Source: Bacillota bacterium
Lineage (GTDB): Bacteria; Bacillota; Sulfobacillia; JAJYWN01; JAJZPE01
Length of the DNA: 47,343 bases
Reading direction: 5' to 3'
Assembly: GCA_036504675.1 (NCBI GenBank)
Contig: DASXUT010000061.1
Location: 1 to 47,343 of the forward strand
Numbering within the stretch: position 1 is the stretch's first letter; each line of letters opens with the position of its first letter. Position numbers and translations under genes: made by a program. The notes under the pieces were generated by a model. It searched no databases. It saw nothing but the letters and a program-made list of their open reading frames with translations, and was not told where the DNA came from. Shown in pieces: positions 31,191 to 38,716 of the stretch.

Positions 31191-32445
31191 CGGAATCCCC
31201 CCTTTTATCTCTCGGCAGGAAGACGCAGAGTGCGCCGGCAACAAGCAGGATCACCGGTGTGGTATCCATGGCCAGGGTCAGCCCGGCGTGCTCACTCACC
31301 CAGCCCGTCAGGGACAGCCCGATGGCCCCGAATCCCCAGGCCAGACCCATGACGATTCCCGAGGCCATCCCGGCATTCTCGGGGAAGAGCTCCTGGGCGA
31401 AGACGATCGCCGCCGGAAGGGCGGCCTGAAATACCGCTCCAATGACGGCCAGGGCGGCCCAGGAAAGATAGCCGGCTCCGAGTCGCCGGAGGGCGAAGAA
31501 AAGGATTGCGCTCAGCAGCGAGGAGACGATGATGGTCGGCCGCCGGCCGAACCGGTCCGATAGGTACCCCCCGGCCATGCCGCCGACCGTCCCGACGAGC
31601 AGGAACATGGTCAGCGGGATGCTCGTCATGGCCCGGCTGTAGCCGTGCTCCAAGTAGTAGAGGGGGACCAGGAAGGTGATGGCGTACATGCCCCAGGCTC
31701 GCAGGGTGACGATGAGGTTCATCATCGCCAGAGACCGAAGGTTGGGCCGCATCGATCGCCACAGCCCCGCCGGGCCCGGGCGCGCCGAGTCGACCGGCTT
31801 GGCTCGAACCTTGGCGACCCCGATGCCATGCATGAGGAACGCCCCGGCGAAGCCCAGGGGCAGCATCCAGACGAAGGAAATCAGGCCGTACTTGGCCACC
31901 AGTGGAATGGCGATCATCGGGGCCACGGCGAAACCGACGCTTCCGCCGGCCGAGTACAGCGACATCAGCCAACCCCGCCGGCGGGTCGTCAACCCGCCCA
32001 GAGTCACCGAACCCAAGGGGTGGTAGAGGGCGTCGCCCAGTCCGGCCAGGGTGGCGAGGATGAGGATGGCCCAGTAGTTCCGGGTAAGGCCGATGGCCGC
32101 CGCAAAAACGGCGGTCCACAGGACCGATGGGATGAGGAGCCCGCCGCCGGCCACCCGGTCGATGTACAGCCCAAAGACCGGTTGGAGGAGGTAGGCGGCA
32201 AAAGAGGAAGCCGAGGCGATGGCTGCTCCCGCCGTCAGGGTGAAGCCGAGATCGGCGTAGATGAGGGGGAGCAGTGGGGTCAGGAGGTTGGTGAAGAAGT
32301 CGACCATAAAATGTCCGGTCGTCAAAGCGACGACCGTGCTGGGCCGGGGCTCGGTGGAGGCCGACGAGGGCGTCGCCGCGGCGCTCGGCGGATGGCCGAT
32401 TTCATAGGTCTGAATGGGTTCGCGAGGATCGTGACGGTCAGTCAT
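31159..32445 (-). CDS. Major facilitator transporter, fosmidomycin-resistance-like
   Basis: A twelve-helix MFS protein of 428 residues with a ~35-residue polar N-terminus. TTGHFMVDFFTNLLTPLLPL at the first helix and GLGDALYHPLGSV resemble the Fsr/YfnC group, which includes the fosmidomycin exporter. SDRFGRRPT marks the cytoplasmic loop between helices 8 and 9. It is the first gene of a minus-strand trio (MFS, EamA, GGDEF). It diverges from the MutS2-like gene, with tandem 20-base repeats and a long leader in between. Efflux of a drug is plausible but unproven. Confidence 0.87.
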   Translation of the reverse strand: MTDRHDPREPIQTYEIGHPPSAAATPSSASTEPRPSTVVALTTGHFMVDFFTNLLTPLLPLIYADLGFTLTAGAAIASASSFAAYLLQPVFGLYIDRVAGGGLLIPSVLWTAVFAAAIGLTRNYWAILILATLAGLGDALYHPLGSVTLGGLTTRRRGWLMSLYSAGGSVGFAVAPMIAIPLVAKYGLISFVWMLPLGFAGAFLMHGIGVAKVRAKPVDSARPGPAGLWRSMRPNLRSLAMMNLIVTLRAWGMYAITFLVPLYYLEHGYSRAMTSIPLTMFLLVGTVGGMAGGYLSDRFGRRPTIIVSSLLSAILFFALRRLGAGYLSWAALAVIGAVFQAALPAAIVFAQELFPENAGMASGIVMGLAWGFGAIGLSLTGWVSEHAGLTLAMDTTPVILLVAGALCVFLPRDKRGDSGVGPLWRTRR

Positions 32446-32491
32446 GAGCCATACCTTTCGCGGCCCGAAAGGGAAGTCCTCCCGCGCTCTC

Positions 32492-32531
32492 CAGGGGCCA
32501 GCTGGTGCCGACAGGGGCCAACTGGTGCCGA
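32492..32531. repeat. Two tandem 20-base repeats in the divergent promoter region
   Basis: CAGGGGCCAGCTGGTGCCGA (32492-32511) is repeated at 32512-32531 with one change (G to A). Each copy contains a near-palindrome around CCAGCTGG, the period is about two helical turns, and the array touches the -35 box at 32532. This looks like an operator for a dimeric regulator acting on the leader promoter, the MFS gene, or both. Confidence 0.6.
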
Positions 32532-32560
32532 TTGACAGAGATCGGAGTTTGGCATAGAAT
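32532..32560 (+). promoter_or_regulatory. Promoter of the MutS2-like gene leader
   Basis: TTGACA (32532-32537), a 17-base spacer and TAGAAT (32555-32560). The expected RNA start near 32567 gives a leader of about 270 bases before the MutS2-like ATG. Confidence 0.78.
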
Positions 32561-32589
32561 TATGGCGGTTCATTCAGGAGGAATGCTTT

Positions 32590-32619
32590 GTGTCGGCGAG
32601 GGTTCTCAAGGTAGGGTAA
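32590..32619 (+). CDS. Nine-codon leader peptide (MSARVLKVG)
   Basis: GTG 32590 lies eight bases after a perfect AGGAGG (32576-32581), an ideal spacing, and the frame closes at TAA 32617-32619. An overlapping ATG at 32583 (13 codons) is too close to the same site. A tiny well-initiated ORF just after the transcription start and before terminator-like hairpins is typical of ribosome-sensing attenuators, such as those of erm, ABC-F and hflX-type resistance genes. The assignment is by position and ribosome binding site only. Confidence 0.55.
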   Translation: MSARVLKVG

Positions 32620-32735
32620 GTTAATACGCGCGAGGGCTGTGGTCGGCCACCGACCGGTCCAACGGACCGGCCGATGACGGCTTTGCCTGAGCGCAAACCT
32701 CGAGGACACGCTGCATCGCATACCGTGGTAGGTAG

Positions 32736-32808
32736 GCCGTGGAGGGTTCCACGGCTTTTCCTTACCTTGACCACCGGCCGCGGGCGAAACATGTCCCGCG
32801 GCTTTTTT
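32736..32808 (+). terminator. Tandem attenuator-like terminators in the MutS2 leader
   Basis: Hairpin 1: GCCGTGGA/TCCACGGC (32736-32743, 32748-32755) followed by TTTT. Hairpin 2: GCCGCGGG/CCCGCGGC (32777-32784, 32795-32802) followed by TTTTTT, only 12 bases before the AAGGAGG of the MutS2-like gene. The arm CCACGG of hairpin 1 can also pair with CCGTGG at 32723-32728, an alternative fold. More stems lie upstream (CCGGTCC/GGACCGG, about 32653-32670). Confidence 0.78.
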
Positions 32809-32835
32809 GTAGGCATTCCCAAGGAGGTCATCCCG

Positions 32836-34773
32836 ATGGATCCCAAGGTCCTAAGCCTTCTCGAATACGACAAGATCAAGCAGCTTCTGGCCGACTACAC
32901 CCAGAGCGGGTTGGGCCGCGAAGTGGTCGCGAGACTGGAACCGATGGTCAGCCGCCAGGCCATTGAGGCGGCCCTGCTGGAGACGGGTGAAGCACGGGCC
33001 ATCCTCGACCGAGGGGGGCAAGTCCCCATGTCGGGTCTGGCCGATATCCGCGAAGACCTGGGGCGCGCCGAGAAGGGCAGCGTCTTGAGTCCCCATGACC
33101 TCGTCCGGGTGGCCGACTCCCTGCGCGGATGCCGCGAGCTCAAGCAGTACATGGCGGCCAAGCGGACGGTGGCCCCGAATCTCAGCCGATATGCCGAGGC
33201 CATCACCATCTACCGCGACCTCGAAGACGAAATCTATCGAAGCATCGAAGGAGTTCGGGTGGCCAACGCGGCCAGCCCGCAATTGGCCCGCGTCCGCAAG
33301 GAGATCCAGGTGGTCGAAGACCGGATTCAGGCCAAGCTGCAGTCGTTCTTGGGTTCCCCGGCCTACCGCGAGGCCCTTCAAGATAGCTTCGTCAGCCTCA
33401 AGGGCGGGCGCTACACCCTGCCGGTCAAGGCCAGCCATCGGCGCAAGATTGACGGTCTGGTCCTCGAGACCTCGGGCAGCGGCATGACCGTCTATGTCGA
33501 GCCGGCCGCCGTCCGCCGGCTGGTCAATGACCTCAGTGAGCTGAGATCGGCCGAAGAGGCCGAGGAGTACCAGGTCCTCGTGACCCTGTCCGGACTGGCC
33601 GCGGCGGAGGCCCATCCGATCACGGTGAACCTGGAGGTCATGGCGGCTTATGACTTCGCCCTGGCCAAGGGGCGGCTGAGCCGGTCGATGAACGGCCGCC
33701 CGGCGACCCTCAACGAGGCCGGGTTCATGCAGGTCATCGAGGCTCGCCATCCGTTGATCGCCGATGAGGCCGTGCCGCTCGACCTGGTCCTCGGCCGGCG
33801 GTACCGAAGCCTGGTCATCACCGGGCCGAACACGGGCGGGAAGACAGTGACCCTGAAGACCATCGGCCTCCTCACCCTGATGCTCCAATCAGGGCTCCAC
33901 ATCCCGGTCGCCGAGGGAACGCAGATGGCCGTCTTTTCTAAAGTCTTGGCCGACATCGGCGATGGGCAAAGCATCGAGCAATCCCTGAGCACCTTCTCCT
34001 CGCATATGGGGCGGATCGCCTCAATCATCCACGAGGCCGGCCCGTCCTCCCTCGTCCTCCTGGACGAAATCGGCACCGGGACCGACCCGGCTGAAGGATC
34101 GGCACTGGCCACGGCCATCCTCGAGGAACTCTACGAGGCACAAGCGGTCACCGTGGCGACGACGCACTTCAGCGAGGTAAAGCGCCTGGCCGACGAGAAG
34201 CCCGGCTTCATCAACGGCCGGATGGACTTCGACCCGGAGACCTTGCGGCCACGTTACCGGCTGATCATCGGCGAGGCCGGGAACAGCCATGCCTTCTGGA
34301 TCGCCGAGCGGCTGGGCCTGCGCGGGTCGGTCATCGACCGAGCCCGGGAGTACGTCCGGGCCCGGGGCGACGGACCGGCTGTTGGCCTGGCGAAAGCGCC
34401 CAGGGAGCCGGACAAAGCGGTGGCGGCCGAATCGGCGGCGGTCGTGGGCGAGGTGATGGCGCCCTCGCCGCCGGCTCAGCGTCCGGAGCGCCCTTGGCAA
34501 CTCGGCGATTCGGTGATCATCAACCCCCTGGGGCAACAGGGCGTGGTGGCCGAGCTGCCCAACGCCAAGGGAGAGATGGTCATCTTCACCCGCGGCAAGC
34601 GGGTCACTGTCAGCCATAAGCGGGTCACCCTGCTGGTTGGGGCGGAACACCTCTACCCCGAAGGCTATGACCTCAATGTGGCCCTGTACACCTGGCATGA
34701 CCGCAAGCTGATGAAGGATATGGGGCGTAAGCCCGTCGAAGGGTACAGGGTCATTCGCGAAGGCCCGGAATGA
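32836..34773 (+). CDS. MutS2-like ATPase lacking the Smr domain
   Basis: 645 residues from ATG 32836, which has AAGGAGG nine bases upstream; in-frame codons before it lie in the leader. The N-terminal MutS2 core (LEYDKIKQLLADYTQSGLG) and clamp-like coiled coil lead to the ATPase with Walker A GPNTGGKT (330-337), LVLLDEIGTGTDPAEG (from 406) and the TTHF switch. After a Pro/Ala-rich linker (about 520-555) comes a small KOW-like beta segment (QLGDSVIINPLGQQGVVAEL). The protein then ends without the Smr nuclease domain found in standard ~785-residue MutS2. Bacillus MutS2 acts on collided ribosomes; this protein might do something similar. A distant KamC-like role was also considered. Confidence 0.85.
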   Translation: MDPKVLSLLEYDKIKQLLADYTQSGLGREVVARLEPMVSRQAIEAALLETGEARAILDRGGQVPMSGLADIREDLGRAEKGSVLSPHDLVRVADSLRGCRELKQYMAAKRTVAPNLSRYAEAITIYRDLEDEIYRSIEGVRVANAASPQLARVRKEIQVVEDRIQAKLQSFLGSPAYREALQDSFVSLKGGRYTLPVKASHRRKIDGLVLETSGSGMTVYVEPAAVRRLVNDLSELRSAEEAEEYQVLVTLSGLAAAEAHPITVNLEVMAAYDFALAKGRLSRSMNGRPATLNEAGFMQVIEARHPLIADEAVPLDLVLGRRYRSLVITGPNTGGKTVTLKTIGLLTLMLQSGLHIPVAEGTQMAVFSKVLADIGDGQSIEQSLSTFSSHMGRIASIIHEAGPSSLVLLDEIGTGTDPAEGSALATAILEELYEAQAVTVATTHFSEVKRLADEKPGFINGRMDFDPETLRPRYRLIIGEAGNSHAFWIAERLGLRGSVIDRAREYVRARGDGPAVGLAKAPREPDKAVAAESAAVVGEVMAPSPPAQRPERPWQLGDSVIINPLGQQGVVAELPNAKGEMVIFTRGKRVTVSHKRVTLLVGAEHLYPEGYDLNVALYTWHDRKLMKDMGRKPVEGYRVIREGPE

Positions 34774-34998
34774 GGGCCCCCTGGGCCATGCCACCCTGGC
34801 AATGATCACACCGGCCGTTGTCACCGTGACCGGGATGGCCCGGTGGCCTAGCCTCCATGACCGGCAGGAAAGGCGGGTTCCCGAGACGAATTAGAATCTT
34901 GGCCCAACATCGAAAACGGCCCCTCTTCACCGACTCCTCTACTCGCCACCCTTCATCCCCTTCATCCCACTCGTGGTCACACCAAGGAGAGATGTTGG

Positions 34999-35508
34999 AT
35001 GCGTTCGAAGCCTTTAGTTCCGTATCATCCGTCGATGCGCGCCGAAGTCTTGCCGGTCGTAGCCAGCCACCTGAGAGAGCCGACTCCGCAGGGAGCCCTG
35101 GCTCTGCTGGATAGCTATCTGGGCAATCTGCGCCGGCGTCTGTTTGTGCTGTTTGACGACCAGTCTGGAGCAGTGGCCGGGATCGTCGGGCTTACGGTGG
35201 CCTGTCCCCTGGCGGTCACCGACCCGGCCAGGGTCGAGATCTCAGACCTGACGGTAGCCCCGGGCCGGGGTTCGGAGATCGGCCAATTGCTCGTGTCCTC
35301 CCTCCCGACCGTCTTCCCGTGCCGTGAGATCTTGGCCGAGGCCGACGAGGGCTCGGTCGACTTCTTTCGCCGTTTGGGCTTCGTCTGCGACGGCCCGGGT
35401 GAAGGTGAAGCCCATCGTTACCGATGCTATATCCGCCTGCCGGAGGCCGTGGCGGCATCCGCCACGCAGCCCGAGATCGAAGCCGCCAGGGGTGTCTGGA
35501 GAAGCTGA
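34999..35508 (+). CDS. GNAT-family N-acetyltransferase-like protein
   Basis: 169 residues with a GNAT-like layout: a helix region, a beta strand VAGIVGLTVACPL, then VEISDLTVAPGRGSEIGQLLV, which corresponds to the acetyl-CoA-binding loop (the usual Q/RxxGxG/A is degenerate here, GRGSEIG). A VDFFRRLGF motif follows near the end. The substrate is unknown. ATG 34999 is preceded by AAGGAGAG about nine bases upstream. No clear promoter is visible in the 225-base gap after the MutS2-like gene. Confidence 0.75.
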   Translation: MRSKPLVPYHPSMRAEVLPVVASHLREPTPQGALALLDSYLGNLRRRLFVLFDDQSGAVAGIVGLTVACPLAVTDPARVEISDLTVAPGRGSEIGQLLVSSLPTVFPCREILAEADEGSVDFFRRLGFVCDGPGEGEAHRYRCYIRLPEAVAASATQPEIEAARGVWRS

Positions 35509-35585
35509 AGACTTCCAGATGGCGGATGGGCTGTCAAGCCCGCCCGGCAGGCGTGCGCCTGCCAGAATCAGATAATGATCGAACG

Positions 35586-35611
35586 ACCCCTACGGGTTTC
35601 CCCGCAGGGGT
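35586..35611 (+). terminator. Stem-loop after the acetyltransferase gene
   Basis: ACCCCTACGGG/CCCGCAGGGGT (one G-U pair, TTTC loop) lies about 80 bases after the stop. Only a weak T stretch (TTAGTTGT) follows. It may be a terminator remnant. Confidence 0.4.
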
Positions 35612-35639
35612 TAGTTGTCGCCCCGGCATTGGGCGATGA

Positions 35640-35879
35640 CTGGCAGGCGGGACCATTCGGGTCGCAGAAATACTAACGGATCAAGGCAGCGCGACGCCCC
35701 TGGGATGCCTGCTGGTGCCGGCAGTGGAGCGCCGGCTTTCGGTCTTGAAGGCCAGTGGGACCCTGGGGCCGCTGGACCTGGCCAAGCTGGCCGCCGTCGA
35801 CATGACCCGCCCTGAGCCCATCAAGAAGGCGGTCACCTACGTTGGTTCGTTGGTTGATGAGGTGGTTGGGAGCTTCTAA
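35640..35879 (+). pseudogene. Orphan ORF remnant, 79 codons, no good start
   Basis: The frame is open from a TGA at 35637 to a TAA at 35877. It has high-GC codon use and plausible protein character (RVAEILTDQGSATPLG, then PLDLAKLAAVD and a helical end KKAVTYVGSLVDEVVGSF). No ATG and no ribosome binding site are seen near its left end, so it is probably the C-terminal remainder of a gene lost by rearrangement. The family is not recognised. Confidence 0.4.
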
Positions 35880-36130
35880 ACGACCCCCAACCCTTTGGCT
35901 GAAACCCCGCCGGTCGGACTCCTCCGCTTGGGGCCGCCATCGGTCGGCGACTCATGGCCCTTTCCCATCTAGCCACGAAAAGGCCGGAAAGGAAGTTGGC
36001 CCGAAGGAGAAGGAGATGACCGGCCGAAGGCCGCCGGTCCGGCCGGCGAGGCCGGGAAGACCCGGGCGGAACCGGTCATCGAATAGGTGTAGACGGACAC
36101 GGCGATGGTCGGGAAGTGGTTGCCGAAGTT

Positions 36131-36195
36131 GAGCCGTGTGCCTGGCCGGTACGCACGGTTCCGTGAGAGGGGCGGGAATCCGCCCCTATCCTATT
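36131..36195 (+). ncRNA. Group II intron 3'-end remnant (domains V and VI)
   Basis: GAGCCGTGTGC...GCACGGTTC (36131-36161) has the domain V form with the AGC triad and paired arms. It is followed by GTGAGAGGGGCGG/CCGCCCCTATC (36164-36190), a domain VI-like stem, as found downstream of bacterial intron maturase genes. The domain V loop is shortened (about 31 instead of 34 bases). No reverse transcriptase ORF is present upstream, so this is a truncated relic. The flanking 35880-36130 has no recognisable gene. Confidence 0.6.
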
Positions 36196-36301
36196 GCTTG
36201 TTTGAGGTTCCGCTTGACCCACCTCGCCCTCCCGCGTGCCTGTGGAGGAGATGCCACGGGCTTGATTAAACCTGCGGCACTCGTGTTGCATACACCTGCC
36301 A

Positions 36302-36335
36302 TCAATCGTTGCAGCCCTTCGGCCGCAACGATTGA
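36302..36335. repeat. Long perfect inverted repeat
   Basis: TCAATCGTTGC (36302-36312) pairs perfectly with GCAACGATTGA (36325-36335), with further pairing inside the loop (GCC-CTTC-GGC). No T run follows on either strand. It may be a mobile-element scar or an attenuator-type hairpin. The rest of 36196-36650 shows nothing recognisable. Confidence 0.5.
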
Positions 36336-36656
36336 CTGCAACCCCGACTACTGGCTGGTGAGCGGGCGGGCCGACCTCGTGGAACACGAGCCTTCTCCTG
36401 GGCTTCTCAGACAAGTCCGGGCGCCAATCCAACGACTTAGGGTTATCCGATGCCAAGCCAATAGACCTGACCCCTCCGGGCCGGCGTCATGGATCCATCG
36501 GCCGTGGAATCGAGCCATACCTCCCAAGTCTATCCAAAAAAGTAGTGAAACGGACCAGGTATCCGGCCGAAAGAACAGATGAAGGGGCAGAAGGATGGAG
36601 GTGGGAGCGACAAGGCCCAATTCCGCGGACTCGATGTTGCAGCATTCCTGGGAGTA

Positions 36657-36742
36657 TAGCTCAGGCGACCGCAGGCGGCCAAGTATCCGCTGGGTGCTTG
36701 GCTCGCTTGGTTCCTTCACCTACGGATCCGACCGTTGAGCTA
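36657..36742 (+). ncRNA. Candidate structured leader RNA before the HD-GYP gene
   Basis: TAGCTCA (36657-36663) and TGAGCTA (36736-36742) form a perfect 7-bp closing stem. Inside are GCCAAG/CTTGGC (36678-36683, 36697-36702) and a small CCGC/GCGG hairpin (about 36669-36678). It ends about 94 bases before the HD-GYP start. It does not match the cyclic di-GMP riboswitch consensus I know, nor a tRNA. Confidence 0.35.
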
Positions 36743-36835
36743 AAGAGGCCGACCCCGCGAGCGGCAGCCCCTCTCCTCTTTCCCTGGGCGCAACAGCATT
36801 CACGCCAAAAAACCGCTAATGGAGGTGGCACTCCA

Positions 36836-38005
36836 ATGGGTGAAGAGCTGACTGCCGCAGTGGCGGTGCTCATGCTGTTGGCCCAAATCGGGGAGCTGTT
36901 CGTCCCGATCGCGCACTATCTTGGTCTGCTGATCGCCGCCAGCGCGACCCTGTTGGCCACGATCAGCCTGGTGCGACGACCCAACTTCATCCCGAAGGTC
37001 CCGGAAGGAACGGTGGAGCGGAGACGGGACCATTCGGAAACCGGGTACCTGCTGAGTCAAAGCTGCAACGCGTTTCCGATCGGCTTGCTTGTTCTCAACC
37101 CGAGAAAGCAGATAATCTGGTCCAATAACATGGCTCGGAAATGGTTCGATGACCCGAACCTCCACAGCCTGACCTGCAAAGACCTGCTTTGCACGGATAG
37201 GAATTGCCCTGCTTGCATCGTGGAACTGGCCCTCAATGGCCAACCCACCCACCCGATCGTGAGACAGTACAAGATGCTTGATGGTCCCCTCCTCCTCCAG
37301 ATCAGCGCCGTTCACGTAAGGTCCTCGGAGGATCATGAGGCGCGGGTGTTGCTCATCGCCCAAGACGTCACCGCCGAACACCTGCTGTCACGGAGGTCGA
37401 GTACGGGCGCTGTCATGATGAGCGACGTGCTCTCCCAGCTAACGGGACTGCGCGGTCACGAGATGCGGGTTCACGCAACGAACGTTGCCCGATGGAGCAT
37501 CGCCATCGCCCGGCGGTTGGGTGTGACATACGAAGAGATTGACCGAATTGAGGCCGCTGCCCTCATCCACGACATCGGGAAGCTCGCCATTCCTGAGACC
37601 ATCCTCGAAAAGCCTGGGAGCCTGACTCCGGAGGAGAGGGCCATTGTCGAAACCCACCCCGATCTGGGTGCGAAGATTGCGGCCGACGTCCCCCCACTGT
37701 CAGACCTAGCCTCGATGATCAAACACCATCATGAACGATGGGACGGCACGGGGTACCCCGACCGGCTGGAGGGTGCCGGCATTCCCCTGGGGGCTCGGAT
37801 CATCGCCGTTGCGGACGTCTACGAGGCGATGACCTCTCATCGTCCATATCGTGAGGCGTTGCCGACCGAAGACGTGATCGCATACCTGGTTGAGGCTCGA
37901 GGAACGGCATTTGACGCCGCGGTGGTCGACGCCCTGTTGCGGGAGCTGAAAACGAAGGGCAACGGCCCCTCCGGCGGTTCCTGGGGGGGGCGGAAATGGG
38001 ACTGA
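36836..38005 (+). CDS. Membrane PAS/HD-GYP protein, probable cyclic di-GMP phosphodiesterase
   Basis: 389 residues from ATG 36836 (GGAGGTGG upstream); the longer open frame to the left is not used because it lacks a start context. Two hydrophobic helices (about 8-48) are followed by a PAS-like domain (70-170). This contains four cysteines, C114, C119, C124 and C127, in a CX4CX4CX2C cluster that could bind a metal or iron-sulfur centre. The HD-GYP domain (about 185-375) has HDIGK (225-229), HHHERWDGTGYP (287-298) and VADVYEAMTSHRPYR, all intact. It would hydrolyse cyclic di-GMP, opposing the GGDEF protein at 29.0-30.2 kb. Confidence 0.92.
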   Translation: MGEELTAAVAVLMLLAQIGELFVPIAHYLGLLIAASATLLATISLVRRPNFIPKVPEGTVERRRDHSETGYLLSQSCNAFPIGLLVLNPRKQIIWSNNMARKWFDDPNLHSLTCKDLLCTDRNCPACIVELALNGQPTHPIVRQYKMLDGPLLLQISAVHVRSSEDHEARVLLIAQDVTAEHLLSRRSSTGAVMMSDVLSQLTGLRGHEMRVHATNVARWSIAIARRLGVTYEEIDRIEAAALIHDIGKLAIPETILEKPGSLTPEERAIVETHPDLGAKIAADVPPLSDLASMIKHHHERWDGTGYPDRLEGAGIPLGARIIAVADVYEAMTSHRPYREALPTEDVIAYLVEARGTAFDAAVVDALLRELKTKGNGPSGGSWGGRKWD

Positions 38006-38086
38006 AGTCCTTAAGTGACTGACCGTGGGGCCCGCCACGGACGACGGCTTGGGAAGAGTTCTGACCATCGTGGCAAACAAGCCATC

Positions 38087-38563
38087 TCATGGGACCACGA
38101 GCTCGGTAGCCCACAAGGCTGGATCCTCGGCCTCGTGAGGGGCGCGTAGCCCGTCTTCCCGGGCATGGCGGCACAAGCCCGGCATGACTGCCGGGCCTGC
38201 CGTCTTGTCGAGGTGGGGAGTGCTGCCGTCCGTGTCCCGGCGCGTCCCAAAGTCCGCCTGGGCCTGCTCACCGGGAGCGGTCTCGTAGCGCATTGTCGCC
38301 TTCGGCGGGACAGCGGGACGGAAGGGTTTCAGGAAGCCCTTCAGAATTATCATCTTACCGGCCAACCGTGGGACCGCGATTTCCCGCTGGAGACGGGCTG
38401 AGTTGGAGGTCCCTTCGCCCAACGGACCGTTACTCGACTCCATCCGGCACGACCACCTGTGGACGGTTTTCGGGGAGCAGTCGGCGACCCTCGCCGCCTC
38501 CCGGACGCTCACCCTTTGCTTCTTCAAATCCAACAGGTTCAAGATGTCCCACCTCCGTAGCAA
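38087..38563 (-). pseudogene. IS21-family transposase (IstA) remnant
   Basis: The N-terminal ~35 residues form an IstA-like helix-turn-helix (WDILNLLDLKKQRVSVREAA followed by CSPKTVHRW). After a gap comes LKPFRP...MRYETAPGEQAQADFG, the hallmark that begins the IstA integrase core. Real IstA is 400-500 residues. Here the region between these parts is collapsed and the catalytic core is missing; the last ~45 codons look unrelated. No IstB gene and no terminal repeats are visible in 38006-38716, so the element is dead. Confidence 0.75.
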
Positions 38564-38716
38564 TCTCCGAAACGCCTCCGACTTGGCGAAGTCCGGAAAG
38601 TGCTTCGACGGGGGTGGATGACGGGCTTCGATGGGGCGGGTCTTTTCTCGCCGCCGTTTGAGACGCCCGCCAAGCTGGTAAACTAATGACTGAATCGTAC
38701 CGGAGGTGAGCAGTTC

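Noticed and set aside
32583-32624. ATG-initiated 13-codon leader ORF
   Set aside because: Only one base separates the ATG from AGGAGG, too close for efficient initiation; the GTG at 32590 has ideal spacing.
32836-34773. Assigning the MutS-like gene as kamC
   Set aside because: Its N-terminus and clamp follow MutS2, and it is 21 kb from the kam genes on the other strand with its own leader. The KamC role is left as a question only.
36348-36719. 123-codon minus-strand ORF in the accessory patch
   Set aside because: No ribosome binding site, mixed composition, and it overlaps the structured leader region on the other strand; not supportable as a gene.
36650-36725. tRNA-like beginning GGGAGTATAGCTCAGG
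   Set aside because: The TAGCTCAG looks like a D-arm, but no 3' acceptor strand pairs with GGGAGTA and no proper T-arm or anticodon arm follows.
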